From the NCBI RefSeq assembly GCF_011044995.1, contig NZ_JAAKZW010000058.1:1-35806 (forward strand): a stretch of DNA of 35,806 bases, in the 5' to 3' direction. Under the pieces are notes generated by a model, which saw only the letters and a program-made list of their open reading frames with translations, was not told the origin of the DNA and did not search any database. Below, piece by piece: positions 8,551 to 16,184 of the stretch (position 1 is the stretch's first letter; the number at the start of each line of letters is the position of its first letter). The translations under genes and the position numbers were made by a program. This DNA comes from Streptomyces mesophilus (lineage in GTDB: Bacteria; Actinomycetota; Actinomycetes; Streptomycetales; Streptomycetaceae).

Positions 8551-8760
8551 TCAGTCGGTCCACGTCTCCCAGCGCATCTCCGGTGCTGGGCAAAGGCCTG
8601 CGTCGATCGCTTCCTCGTACGACATGGGTTCGAAGCTGATGTAGACGCAGTCCTGATAGACCGGCTGCACTGCGTACCAAGCCAGGGACATGAGTGCCAC
8701 CATGAACAGTGAGTAGGCCAGGTGTCGTGGTCTGACAGCGCCCGATATCGGTCTGATCAT
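8551..8760 (-). CDS. Small membrane protein downstream of the kinase
   Basis: A 69-aa protein with one predicted transmembrane helix (about residues 14-32, LAYSLFMVALMSLAWYAVQP) and a C-terminal tail rich in acidic and aromatic residues with two Cys (QDCVY, GLCPA). It begins 25 bases after the kinase stop on the same strand, so it is probably the last gene of the HTH-B/kinase/small-protein operon. The tail would lie outside the cell if the N-terminal Arg residues stay in. The ribosome site is weak. I do not recognise a family; an accessory or ligand-sensing subunit of the kinase is speculative. Confidence 0.6.
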   Translation of the reverse strand: MIRPISGAVRPRHLAYSLFMVALMSLAWYAVQPVYQDCVYISFEPMSYEEAIDAGLCPAPEMRWETWTD

Positions 8761-8785
8761 GGCCGTGATCCTAGGGATCCGTTGA

Positions 8786-9961
8786 TCAGGCCTGGAGCCA
8801 GGCCCAGATCCCTACAGCAATCAACAGGAGCCCGATTCCGGTGAGCCAGCCCGTCCCGGCCGGCAGTCCGCTCTCCCGCGCTGCGGGCTGGAAGTCGGCC
8901 GCGGGCGCCACCGGCGCGGTCAGGCGAGCAGTTGTGGCGGTCGATGAAGGGGCCGGAGCCCGCGCGGAGGCCGGCTGTGAGAGAGCTGCGTCGGCTGCGG
9001 CGCCCTGGGGTCTGCGCAGTTGCGCGGTCGCGCCGGTGAAGGGAACGGGCTCGGCAGCCGGCTGAGGCTCGGTGGTGAGCGGGCCCTGAGGGCCGAAGCC
9101 GTCGGGAAGCGGCGCGAGTTGGTCGAACACCTCGATGGTGCTGTCGCTGTCCGGCTCCGGCAGCTGCGGGGCAATCGCGGCGAGGACCGTGCGGGCCTGG
9201 GCCGCGGTGGCGAGGCGCTCGAGCGGGTCGGGATGGAGCAGTTGGGTGATCACCTGCCACCACAGGTCGGGAACCTGCTCAGGGGCCGCGGGCGGGATGC
9301 CGTCGTCGGTGTAGGCGCGGACCAGGGCGGGGGTGTCCGGGTAGGCGCCTTGCAGGAGGTAGAGGGCGACGACGCCGACCGCGAACAGATCGGCGCGCGG
9401 GTCGGGTTCGGCACCCTCGTACTGTTCCGGCGCAACAAATCCAGGGGTGCCGATGACCTGATGCACCTGGGTCATGCGGACATCGCCGTCCTGGTGGGCT
9501 AGGCCGAAGTCCCCGATGCGCAGGCACGGTTGTTTCGGCCCGGTGGCCTCGAGGAGCAGGTTGCCGGGCTTGATGTCGCGGTGGACGAAGCGCAGTGCGT
9601 GGACGGCATCGAGGCCGGCGAGCAGCTGGTCAACGAGGGTGGCGACGTAGCGGGGCGGCAGCGGCCCGTAGTCGCCGACCAGGTTGGCCAGGGTTCCGCC
9701 GCCGGCGAGGTCCATGGCGATGAGGACCTTGTCGTCGGCCGCGGCCCAGCCGCTGGGGGCCAGGACGTGGGGGTGCTCGATGCGGCGGGCGCCTTCGCGG
9801 ACGAACCGGAGGAGGTTGTGGGCCTGGGATTGCTGCAGCATCTTGGCCGCCACGTAGCGCTGTTCGCGGATGTCCCAGGCCCGGTAGACGAGCCCGAATG
9901 CGCCTTGCCCTAGCTCGTCCACGAGGACGTACCGTCCGGCGAATAGCGTGCCCGCGCTCAT
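8786..9961 (-). CDS. Membrane-anchored Ser/Thr protein kinase (PknB type)
   Basis: A 391-aa Hanks-type kinase. The N-terminal catalytic domain (about 10-270) has every core motif: glycine loop GQGAFG (18-23), Lys40 in VAAKML, Glu56 in helix C, HRDIKPGN (His127 to Asn134), DFG (Asp151), a Thr-containing activation loop (VIGTPGF) and APEQ. A Pro/Ala/Ser/Thr-rich linker of about 100 residues leads to one transmembrane helix at the extreme C-terminus, with only a few residues outside. It therefore has no PASTA or other extracellular sensor and must obtain its signal from a partner. ATG after GGGGGAG. It follows the HTH gene at 10003 by 41 bases and precedes the small membrane protein by 25 bases, so the three look like one operon. 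Likely substrates are the linked HTH proteins; that is inference. Confidence 0.92.
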   Translation of the reverse strand: MSAGTLFAGRYVLVDELGQGAFGLVYRAWDIREQRYVAAKMLQQSQAHNLLRFVREGARRIEHPHVLAPSGWAAADDKVLIAMDLAGGGTLANLVGDYGPLPPRYVATLVDQLLAGLDAVHALRFVHRDIKPGNLLLEATGPKQPCLRIGDFGLAHQDGDVRMTQVHQVIGTPGFVAPEQYEGAEPDPRADLFAVGVVALYLLQGAYPDTPALVRAYTDDGIPPAAPEQVPDLWWQVITQLLHPDPLERLATAAQARTVLAAIAPQLPEPDSDSTIEVFDQLAPLPDGFGPQGPLTTEPQPAAEPVPFTGATAQLRRPQGAAADAALSQPASARAPAPSSTATTARLTAPVAPAADFQPAARESGLPAGTGWLTGIGLLLIAVGIWAWLQA

Positions 9962-10002
9962 CGTCTCCCCCAGTCGATCGCGGTCGTTGATCGGATACTG
10001 CG

Positions 10003-10572
10003 TTACGTGTTCTGGTGTCCGAGGTAGTGGGCGAGCGCTTCGTCTGTGCGGCCAGCGCCGTATACGGACAGGAACTGGGCCAGCTGCGGATGCGCCTGCT
10101 CGAGCGCGGCCGCGGCCGCGAGGAGGTCGCTGGCGTCAGCGACCTCGCGCAGCAGGCCCTGTACTTCGCGGACCACGCGCCGCGCAGTGGCCGCTTCACT
10201 GCCGCCGGGTGCGGAGTCCGCGGACACGGACGGGCGCGCGGACAGTACGGCGCTGTCCTGCAGCAGCTTGATCTCGTCCATCTTCGCGGCGATCTCGGCT
10301 GGCCCGAGTGCGCCCCGGGCAGCATGGGAGGCGAGTGCCTGTAGGGCGCTGAGGCGCTGCATCACAACCGGATTGCCGATCTTCGCGCGCTGTCCGGACA
10401 TCAACTGCGACAGCATCGGCGCCGACAGACCGAGCACCCCCGCGAGGCGTGCCTGGTTCAGGCGCAGGTCATGGATCAGGTCTTTGAAGATCTCGCCGAG
10501 GGGGCGCCCGTACCAGGCGCGCTGCAGCTCCTTCGCCTTCGCGCACGCCTCCTGCTGCACAGCATCCAGCAC
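10003..10572 (-). CDS. HTH DNA-binding protein, paralogue B
   Basis: A 189-aa paralogue of the protein at 5767-6309. It shares the WYGRPLGEIF / HYGEPLGVTF lead-in, the helix-turn-helix (NQARLAGVLGLSAPMLSQLM, about residues 40-60), the middle helix (EIAAKMDEIKLLQ) and the closing block VREVQGLLREV, HPQLAQFLSVYGAGRTDEALAHY. A Ser/Ala/Pro-rich insert (about 110-130) is absent from paralogue A and offers Ser/Thr residues that a kinase could modify. GTG start behind AAGGGGAG. First gene of the putative kinase operon. Role: probably an autoregulator or kinase-controlled regulator (inference). Confidence 0.82.
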   Translation of the reverse strand: MLDAVQQEACAKAKELQRAWYGRPLGEIFKDLIHDLRLNQARLAGVLGLSAPMLSQLMSGQRAKIGNPVVMQRLSALQALASHAARGALGPAEIAAKMDEIKLLQDSAVLSARPSVSADSAPGGSEAATARRVVREVQGLLREVADASDLLAAAAALEQAHPQLAQFLSVYGAGRTDEALAHYLGHQNT

Positions 10573-11525
10573 TGTCTGCTCCCCTTCGCCCGCGCGAACA
10601 GGCCTGCATCATACGGAAGTTCATGGACCTTTGAGCAGGGCAGATCGAAAACTTCAGGGCTCCGGGGTGCGTGGTCGTAGGCGAGGAGGGGCGGGAGCTA
10701 TCAGTGGCGCCTGGGGCGGCCGGCTGCGTAGTGATGTGCGGAATCGGCACGGCCGCGACCACGGGTCTGGCCTCGCGCTTGGCCCAGCGCGGGTGGGACA
10801 AGCGCATCCCCTTCTGCGGCGAGTCGGCCGCAAGGCCTACGCGCTCGACGGCCTTGCGCATCACCTGGTCGATCGTGCCTGGGTCAATCTCTGTGTCTTC
10901 GCTGAAAGAGCTGAAGACCACCGGGACCGTTGCTGGGTTCCCGCCTCCGCAATTCAACGCATCTCATCCGAGAGAGGCATGGCTATCCGCACCACAGGCG
11001 GTGACGACATCCCGGTATTCGCGTTCTCGTCGTCCTTGCTCGATCGTGGACACACTCCAGCTGCCGCTGAACGCATCCGTCGAGCATTGCCCCAAGCGCG
11101 GCCCCGGAAACAACAGCCGGCAACACGTGTCGAGGACTCCTGATTGGACGTGGGCCGATCTCGCGCTCGTCCCCCCTACCTATGGTGATGATCTTGCCGG
11201 CACCGGGAATCTACGGCACCTGGAGCTGACAGGTGACCAGCGTAGCGCCGTGTAGCTTCTACGGATTCGTCCAGTCGGTCTCTTTAACCGGAGGCCAGGC
11301 CCGAAGGCGGCGAATGCTCTTGGTTCGTTACATCTGGGCCAAGCTTCCGGCCACAGAGGTCTCTCGGCTGCGCAGTCGGGACCAAAGTCCCACCGCTTTC
11401 GCTCTACGGCGTCTTTACGCTCGCCTTATCGACCGTGGTGGTCTGCGTGTACGGCGTTGAACTGTCCGTTTCACCACGAGAGTTCGCAACTCGTAGGAAT
11501 GAAGCAGAGGGTTCGAGGTCCGGTC
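10573..11525. other. Long region without a secure gene
   Basis: This is the upstream region of HTH protein B plus several hundred bases of uncertain sequence. A minus-strand stretch at about 10640-10957 has strong coding-like third positions and translates to protein-like sequence (for example DQVMRKAVERVGLAADSPQK), but it runs out of frame into the HTH gene and I recognise no family. It may be a gene remnant. Plus-strand frames over the same bases appear to be shadows. From 11130 to 11500 I see no gene and no RNA gene. Confidence 0.35.
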
Positions 11526-11791
11526 ATGTTCTGGCGCAAGGAGCGGCATCGGGCCGTACGCGAGGGGCGGCAAACGGGCGGTTCCAGTGCGGCGAGTGCG
11601 CTGGCACGTCCGCTGAGTGCGGTCCGCCAGGGTGTGGTTGTTCTCGGGCTGGCGTCGGTGTTGTCGGCCGCGAGTGTGAGTGTGCCGACGGCGGATGCTG
11701 AGGAGTGCCAGGCACCTACCTGCTCACGCTGACCACGCCTGAAGGCATCAGCCTCGACATCGAACTCACAGTCACCCCGACCGTTACCTGA
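11526..11791 (+). pseudogene. Short secreted-protein gene, apparently frameshifted
   Basis: The first frame encodes a long twin-basic n-region and a signal peptide (MFWRKERHRA to PTADA) but stops after EECQAPTCSR at 11732. A second frame entering near 11702 continues with strongly coding sequence, GTYLLTLTTPEGISLDIEL then TVTPTVT, and stops at 11791, 17 bases before the next gene. Joined, they would give an exported protein of about 90 aa ending in a beta-strand-rich domain. Either an indel or a deletion junction separates the leader from the rest. The alternative is two tiny genes, with GTG 11705 starting the second behind AGGAG-like sequence. An in-frame ATG at 11499 would lengthen the n-region. 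Confidence 0.45.
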
Positions 11792-11808
11792 CCCCCTAGG
11801 AGTGCACG

Positions 11809-12861
11809 GTGCGCTTGCCGATCCTCAGCAACCTCGCCACACGGCGCAGGCTGAGCAAGAACTACGACAAGGTATTCGGCCCGCTGATCCCGGATGAGGA
11901 GATCCTCTTCGACGGCTCGTTCGACGACACCGCGTTGGACAAGGCACGAGGCGCCGCGCTGATCGGTCAGTGGGAACCGGCGGTCGACCTGCTCGAGCAG
12001 AGCAAACACGATGCGGCCCTACGCCAGCAGCGCCTTTGCGTCCTGTCCGGCACCGCAGCCACCGACAGCAGTATCTGGCTGGAACTGTGGCAGGCCGTTC
12101 ACCCCGACGCCGGCGATGCCCTGCTCGTCGAGGCGTACGGACGGATCTGGTACGCCTGGGACATACGCGGCGGGAACTCCAACCACCTGACCGATGGCGC
12201 CCGGCTCCACGCCTTCACCGAACTCGTCTCCCGCTCCGAGCCCGACCTACGCCAGGCGGCAAAGGTCGACCCGCTGGATGCCGCTCCCTGGGCGGGGCTG
12301 CTCCTGGTCGCCACCGGAGCAGGTCGCCCGCTCGTCTGGACCGAGGAAGTCCTCGCCGAGGTCAACGTGCGCGTACCCGGCCACTATTGGGCCCACAGCC
12401 AGATGCTGCAGTACCTCTGCGCCAAGTGGCACGGCTCCCACCAGCATATGTTCGACTTCGCCAACGCCGCCGCGAAGAATGCCGCCCCGGGCGATCCACT
12501 GCGCATGCTCCCCGTGCAGGCCTGGTTCGAATACGCCCTCAGCGACGACGTCGAGGACAACGAAGTCATCACCTGGACCCGCCCAGAGGCGATGGCGGCC
12601 GTCGACCACGCCCTCAAGGGCGGCGGACCACGCACCCACCCCAAGGCCGCAGCCGACCGCGGGCTGCTCGCCTACGCCCTCTATCAGCAGTCCCGCTACG
12701 CCGAAGCGCTCCGGGAGTTCCGCATCATCGGAAACCGGGCCAGCACCGACTGGTGGGACCGCATGCCCAGCGACAACGACGCCATCACCGACTTCCTCGA
12801 GACCCGCGACGTGGTCGCCTCTGTAGTCGCAGCACGAGGACTCCCAGTCTTGTCCGCATGA
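11809..12861 (+). CDS. Conserved hypothetical protein with helical repeats
   Basis: A 350-aa soluble protein. GTG start with AGGAG at 11798-11802. No signal peptide or membrane helix. The sequence is Ala/Leu/Trp-rich and mostly helical, with TPR-like character near both ends: an N-terminal segment with GAALIGQWEPAVDLLEQSK and a C-terminal one with RGLLAYALYQQSRYAEALREF. The C-terminal helices have the A-x-x-x-Y-x-x-x-R-Y-x-E-A-L pattern of TPR units. No catalytic motif is visible, so a scaffold or interaction protein is the best guess. It stands just left of the IS5 insertion, which falls 73 bases after its stop and leaves it intact. Confidence 0.7.
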   Translation: MRLPILSNLATRRRLSKNYDKVFGPLIPDEEILFDGSFDDTALDKARGAALIGQWEPAVDLLEQSKHDAALRQQRLCVLSGTAATDSSIWLELWQAVHPDAGDALLVEAYGRIWYAWDIRGGNSNHLTDGARLHAFTELVSRSEPDLRQAAKVDPLDAAPWAGLLLVATGAGRPLVWTEEVLAEVNVRVPGHYWAHSQMLQYLCAKWHGSHQHMFDFANAAAKNAAPGDPLRMLPVQAWFEYALSDDVEDNEVITWTRPEAMAAVDHALKGGGPRTHPKAAADRGLLAYALYQQSRYAEALREFRIIGNRASTDWWDRMPSDNDAITDFLETRDVVASVVAARGLPVLSA

Positions 12862-12934
12862 GACGCTCCGCATGGTCTGCTGACCCGCTCGCGCGCGGGG
12901 CTCTTCGCTTTGCCACCACGGTGACGGGGGCTAA

Positions 12935-12959
12935 GACCGTGTCCTATGTGGTGAGGCGG
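12935..12959. repeat. Left inverted repeat of the IS5-family element
   Basis: A 25-bp perfect match to the reverse complement of 13775-13799. It also encodes the last codons of the transposase. Confidence 0.9.
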
Positions 12960-13761
12960 ACGAGTCGTTTGTAGCAGCACAGGGCTGCGGCGAGGCCGAG
13001 GAAGGCCAGGTAGTTGCGTGGATGGCGTTCGTAGCGGAGGCTGAGTCCGCGGTATTCGGAGAGCCACGACATCGTGCGCTCGATGACCCATCTGCGGCGG
13101 CCCAATCGTTCGCTGGACTCGATACCTTTGCGGGCGATCCTGACTCCGATGCGCTTGCCGCGTAACCATTTTCGCAGGTCCGGGCGGTCGTAGGCTTTGT
13201 CTGCATGCAGTCGCTGAGGCTTGAAGTAGCGGCCGCGGTGGGGGTCGTGTCTCGTTTGGTGACCCAGCACCATCGGCTTCAGCCCTTCGCTGTCGTGGGT
13301 GTTGCCGGCGGAGACGCCGACGAGTAGGGGCAGTCCGTTCGCGTCCGACAGGACGTGCATCTTGGAACTTGGCTTGCCCCGGTCCACGGGGCTCGGACCT
13401 GTGTGTTCGCCCCTTTTTTAGCCCTGACGTGGGCAGTGTCGAGCACGACGCGGGAGACGTCGATCAGGCCCGCGTCGTCGAGCCGGTGCAGGACAGCCTC
13501 GTGCAGCCGGCCCCAGACCCCGGCTCTGGACCAGATCAGGAAGCGGCGATGAGCTGTGGACTTCGAGACGCCGAAGCAAGGCGGCAGTGCCCGCCAGGAA
13601 CAGCCGCTGACCAGCACGTAGATGATGATCGCGAACAGCGTCTCATCAGAGGTGTCCTGAGTTCCGCCGCCCTGTGGGCGCACCTTCGACGGCGGGATCA
13701 ACGGCTTCGCGATCTCCCACAACCCGTCCGGAACAATCCAACTCCACGTCCCCTGCCCCAT
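12944..13761 (-). CDS. IS5-family DDE transposase, two frames
   Basis: The first frame (13761 down to 13279) holds the N-terminal part (SWIVPDGLWEIAKPLIPPSK, then GCSWRALPPCFG and SVVLDTAHVRAKKGA-type sequence with the first catalytic Asp). The second (to 12944) holds DRGKPSSKMHVLSDANGLPL, LHADKAYD and the RWVIERTMSWL signature with the last catalytic Glu. The proper junction is an A6-G4 run at 13418-13427 (plus strand CCCCTTTTTT), where a slip of -1 joins KK to RGEHTGPSPVDRGKP. Programmed slippage at such runs is known for this IS group, so the gene may be active rather than broken. Confidence 0.88.
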
Positions 13762-13774
13762 GTTGGGGTTCTAC

Positions 13775-13799
13775 CCGCCTCACCACATAGGACACGGTC
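13775..13799. repeat. Right inverted repeat of the IS5-family element
   Basis: A 25-bp repeat lying just upstream of the transposase start. Its outermost 12 bases plus the following T recur alone at 34881-34893. Confidence 0.9.
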
Positions 13800-13883
13800 T
13801 AAGCCGACGGGGCGTGCATCGCTAGCTGCAGTCGAGCCAGCACCAGATCCGGGCCCACGACACCCTAACCTGAAGATCATGCC

Positions 13884-14195
13884 GTGCTGGCTGGACTCCT
13901 CGGTGAGGAGCCTCCGGCCGACGATGCCCTTCGGGTGCCGTTTCAGCACGGAAGGATCCCTGCGGACGCGCGGGCGCAGCGTGGGGACGCGGACTCCGTC
14001 GAGATCGTGTGGATGCAGGCCTTCCTGCATGCCCTCTCCGCGCGGAGGTCGGACGATCTGACGCTGCTTGGCCGACTGCCTGCGGACGTCTCGGAGATCG
14101 CCCGCCGGATTGTCGAAGTCCTCGAGGTCCCCGCACCCCCACATACACAGAACCCAGGGGCCGCAACCTCCTCCACGGGCGATCCGACGAGCTGA
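13884..14195 (+). CDS. Small hypothetical protein
   Basis: A 103-aa reading frame with clear Streptomyces codon bias until near its end. GTG start without a good ribosome site. The body is acidic and helical (VEIVWMQAFLHALSARRSDD, then LPADVSEIARRIVEVLEVP), followed by a low-complexity Pro/Thr/Ser tail. No motif is recognised. It lies 84 bases right of the IS5 element, whose clean target duplication shows that the insertion itself did not truncate this gene. It could still be a fragment of a longer ancestor. Confidence 0.45.
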   Translation: MLAGLLGEEPPADDALRVPFQHGRIPADARAQRGDADSVEIVWMQAFLHALSARRSDDLTLLGRLPADVSEIARRIVEVLEVPAPPHTQNPGAATSSTGDPTS

Positions 14196-14508
14196 GGTCA
14201 GTGTCCGTGCCGACGAGCAGCTACGACTCTGATGCCCATGGCTGCTCGCCGTCGCTGGGCGATCCCGGGCGCGTACGGGCCGCAGGGCATGTACAGCGAC
14301 TTCCCGGAACCGGACTCACCGTGCCTCAGACTCACATTCTTGGCGCAGTAGCCAAATAACTCCCTAAAGACTCATCAAGGGACAGATACCGAGTCGCTTT
14401 TATGTGACCGAGGCCTGTTCCGGGCCGCAAATCATGCCGAGGCTTCCGGTCCCTCCCGTTCCAATGTAGGGTCCCGGTGAATCAGGACACCGATACCTAC
14501 GGGGGAAA
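14196..14508. other. Intergenic region before a secreted-protein gene
   Basis: No gene is seen. The right half (about 14330-14420) is clearly richer in A and T than its surroundings, as expected for a promoter region of the gene at 14509, but I cannot fix a -35/-10 pair. Confidence 0.4.
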
Positions 14509-14916
14509 ATGAAAACGCGAAAGCTCGTCACCATCGGAATATCCTGCGTGGCGGCGTTTACTCTCTCTGTGGCACCGGCGAGTGCGGGCGAGAGCGTTTC
14601 GGTCGGCGTAACCCACTCGGACTGCACGGTAGTTGGGCACATGGCCGCGGAAGGCTCCTTCTCCGACAATGGCGATATTTTCAACTCGCACGACACTTGT
14701 TCCGATGGACATTCGTCGGTCCTGCAGGTGGATGCGACCCCGCTCTCGCCGAATGAAAACGACTACGACTGGAAGATTCAAGTCACCACGGGCGCGGGAA
14801 CTTCGAAAGACGTCCCGCATAACTACAGCGAGGGCACCCAGGTAGGCATTCGAGCCTGCGTTTACGAGGGATCCACCAAGCTCCGCTGCAGTTTGTGGAA
14901 ATTCGGGCGGGCCTGA
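14509..14916 (+). CDS. Small secreted protein with four cysteines
   Basis: A 135-aa protein. ATG with GGGGG a few bases upstream. The signal peptide of about 26 residues (MKTRKL n-region) ends ASA before GESVS. The mature domain of about 109 residues has four Cys (SDCTV, DTCSD, RACVY, LRCSL), enough for two disulfides, and is rich in Asp, Ser and Thr. It reads like a compact extracellular beta-sandwich. The use of A/T-ending codons is higher than in neighbouring genes, suggesting recent acquisition or weak expression. No family is recognised; binding protein, inhibitor or bacteriocin-like product are open options. Confidence 0.7.
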   Translation: MKTRKLVTIGISCVAAFTLSVAPASAGESVSVGVTHSDCTVVGHMAAEGSFSDNGDIFNSHDTCSDGHSSVLQVDATPLSPNENDYDWKIQVTTGAGTSKDVPHNYSEGTQVGIRACVYEGSTKLRCSLWKFGRA

Positions 14917-14954
14917 TCCGTCCCCTGGGGTGAGGGGATGCAGAGGCCCCGGCT

Positions 14955-15521
14955 TCATGGGCTGCGCGCACTTCCCCTATCGCTACAGGTACACCCCACG
15001 GCGCTGCGTAAGTCTGAAGGCGCGTGCCGGCATGGATAATCCTGCCGCGGAGGTCGTTCCGCCGCCGGTGGCAGGGGTGTCGGCACGCCCCTCCTGACCG
15101 CGCGGGGCGCGTGATCTGTGGCGTGCGGACCTGCGCCCAGCGCGCGCTTCATGCGGATCGCGTTGACCGACTCGGCGAGCAGCTCGAACTCGGTCGTCAC
15201 GTCACGGGCGATGAACCGCAACAGCTGCCCGTACTCCAGGACGAGCCCCGCTTGGGACTGCTCTGCGGCGTTGTCCCGCCAGGCCCGCAACTGCCCCGGC
15301 ACATCGGGGGCATCGCGCGCCAGCGGCATCAGGGCGCCCGCCGGTATACCCGCCGCGTCCGGGGTGAGGTCGAGGCGCTCGGCGATCCAGGTCGCGCGTT
15401 CGCGTAGCCACCACAGCGCCAGCGGCAGGCTCGGTGCCCGCCAGGTGCCCAGCGGAACGCCGACCAGCTGGCCGCCGCATACACCGTATCCGGTTGTCTC
15501 GCATAGGAATTCCTCGTGCAC
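14955..15521 (-). CDS. Hypothetical protein, probably soluble
   Basis: A 188-aa reading frame from GTG 15521 (a G-rich stretch precedes it). The first 140 residues have good codon bias and protein-like composition: LPLALWWLRERATWIAERLD, a loop DAAGIPAG, then helices (LVLEYGQLLRFIARDVTTEF, SVNAIRMKRALG). The last 40 residues are Pro/Arg-rich and less convincing, so the natural end may have been lost. Three Cys lie near the N-terminus. No family is recognised. The same frame stays open upstream to 16121, but there it runs across unrelated gene remnants. Confidence 0.5.
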   Translation of the reverse strand: MHEEFLCETTGYGVCGGQLVGVPLGTWRAPSLPLALWWLRERATWIAERLDLTPDAAGIPAGALMPLARDAPDVPGQLRAWRDNAAEQSQAGLVLEYGQLLRFIARDVTTEFELLAESVNAIRMKRALGAGPHATDHAPRAVRRGVPTPLPPAAERPPRQDYPCRHAPSDLRSAVGCTCSDRGSARSP

Positions 15522-15534
15522 GCCGCCCCCATCT

Positions 15535-15815
15535 GCCGTCCGTCCCGGACGGCCGGCGCGTAAACGTGTGACGCGCGCAATTGCAGGCGGGACCGGTTCA
15601 CCGGCGTCCCACGAGCGCTGCTGCGCACCGGGCCGGGCTCCGGGTACAAGTCGGCTGCGTCGAGGACAGCGCCGTCGAGGCGGGTTGCCCGTAGGACAGG
15701 AGAACTGGCGAAGTCGGGGGCGATCTCTCCCCAGGAGAGGACGGTGTGGTGGCCGTCGGCGCCGCTGATCTCGAGCAGGTAGCGGGAGCGGTCCTTGCGG
15801 CGCTTCGGGCCGAAG
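15535..15815 (-). pseudogene. Remnant resembling a molybdopterin oxidoreductase C-terminus
   Basis: The minus strand encodes SRYLLEISGADGHHTVLSWG and then EIAPDFASSPVLRATRLDG, the pattern of the second half of small exported molybdopterin-binding (sulfite-oxidase-like) proteins. In that family a strand ending in S-W-x-E-x-x-P-x-F is followed by the V-L-A/R-A-T-R-D-G strand. The expected PGD-R-R-G-G-R motif after it is degraded and the N-terminal part is missing. I call it a fragment; the family assignment rests on remembered motif shape only. Confidence 0.35.
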
Positions 15816-15904
15816 CCAGGACGGGCCGCGCGTATGACGTTTGTAGAGCAAGGGGCCTTCGAAGCGGTGATGTTGGGGCCCGCTCGCACAATCAAAGGTG
15901 ACGT

Positions 15905-16150
15905 CGGCCTGGTGCTGCTGCCGGTTGTTGCGCAGTCGGGACAGCTGCGCAGGTTCGTGATCGGCAACAACGACCCGCCCAACAGATGCAGGACTATCTG
16001 CGTCGGCGCAACGACCACCGTCGCCACCCGGCCGTGCTGGAAGCACAGCGCCGCGAACGCGCCCGCAGCCGCATCCGCATCTGCAGGGGCCGCCCCAACC
16101 GTCAGCAGGACGATCAACCAAACCGGCGCACCATCACCGACAACGCACTA
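15905..16150 (+). pseudogene. Possible transposase C-terminal remnant
   Basis: One plus-strand frame with coding-like composition reads QQMQDYLRRRNDHRRHPAVL, then EAQRRERARSRIRI. The Y-L-x-x-R-N ... HP-x-VL-x-A-Q-R-R-E-R-A-R pattern is familiar from the C-termini of some Streptomyces transposases. No start, stop or repeat ends can be assigned. It also overlaps the promoter region of the next gene. Confidence 0.25.
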
Positions 16151-16184
16151 TCCGCTAGCCGCTGTTGGGACATAGCTTGTCGCC

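Larger units (their letters stand above)
12935..13799 (-). mobile_element. IS5-family insertion sequence, complete, 865 bp
   Basis: Both ends are visible: a 25-bp perfect inverted repeat beginning GACCGTGTCCTATGTGGT at each terminus (12935-12959 and 13775-13799). The flanking trinucleotide TAA is duplicated on both sides (12932-12934 and 13800-13802). Removing the element and one TAA restores an uninterrupted intergenic sequence, so this is a clean insertion. It contains one transposase gene in two overlapping frames. Size, short duplication and frameshifted organisation fit the IS427-like branch of IS5. Confidence 0.9.

Noticed and set aside
10469..10957. Minus-strand frame of 162 codons overlapping the start of HTH gene B
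   Set aside because: The upstream half looks coding, but the frame continues out of phase through the HTH gene and no family is recognised; treated as a possible remnant only.
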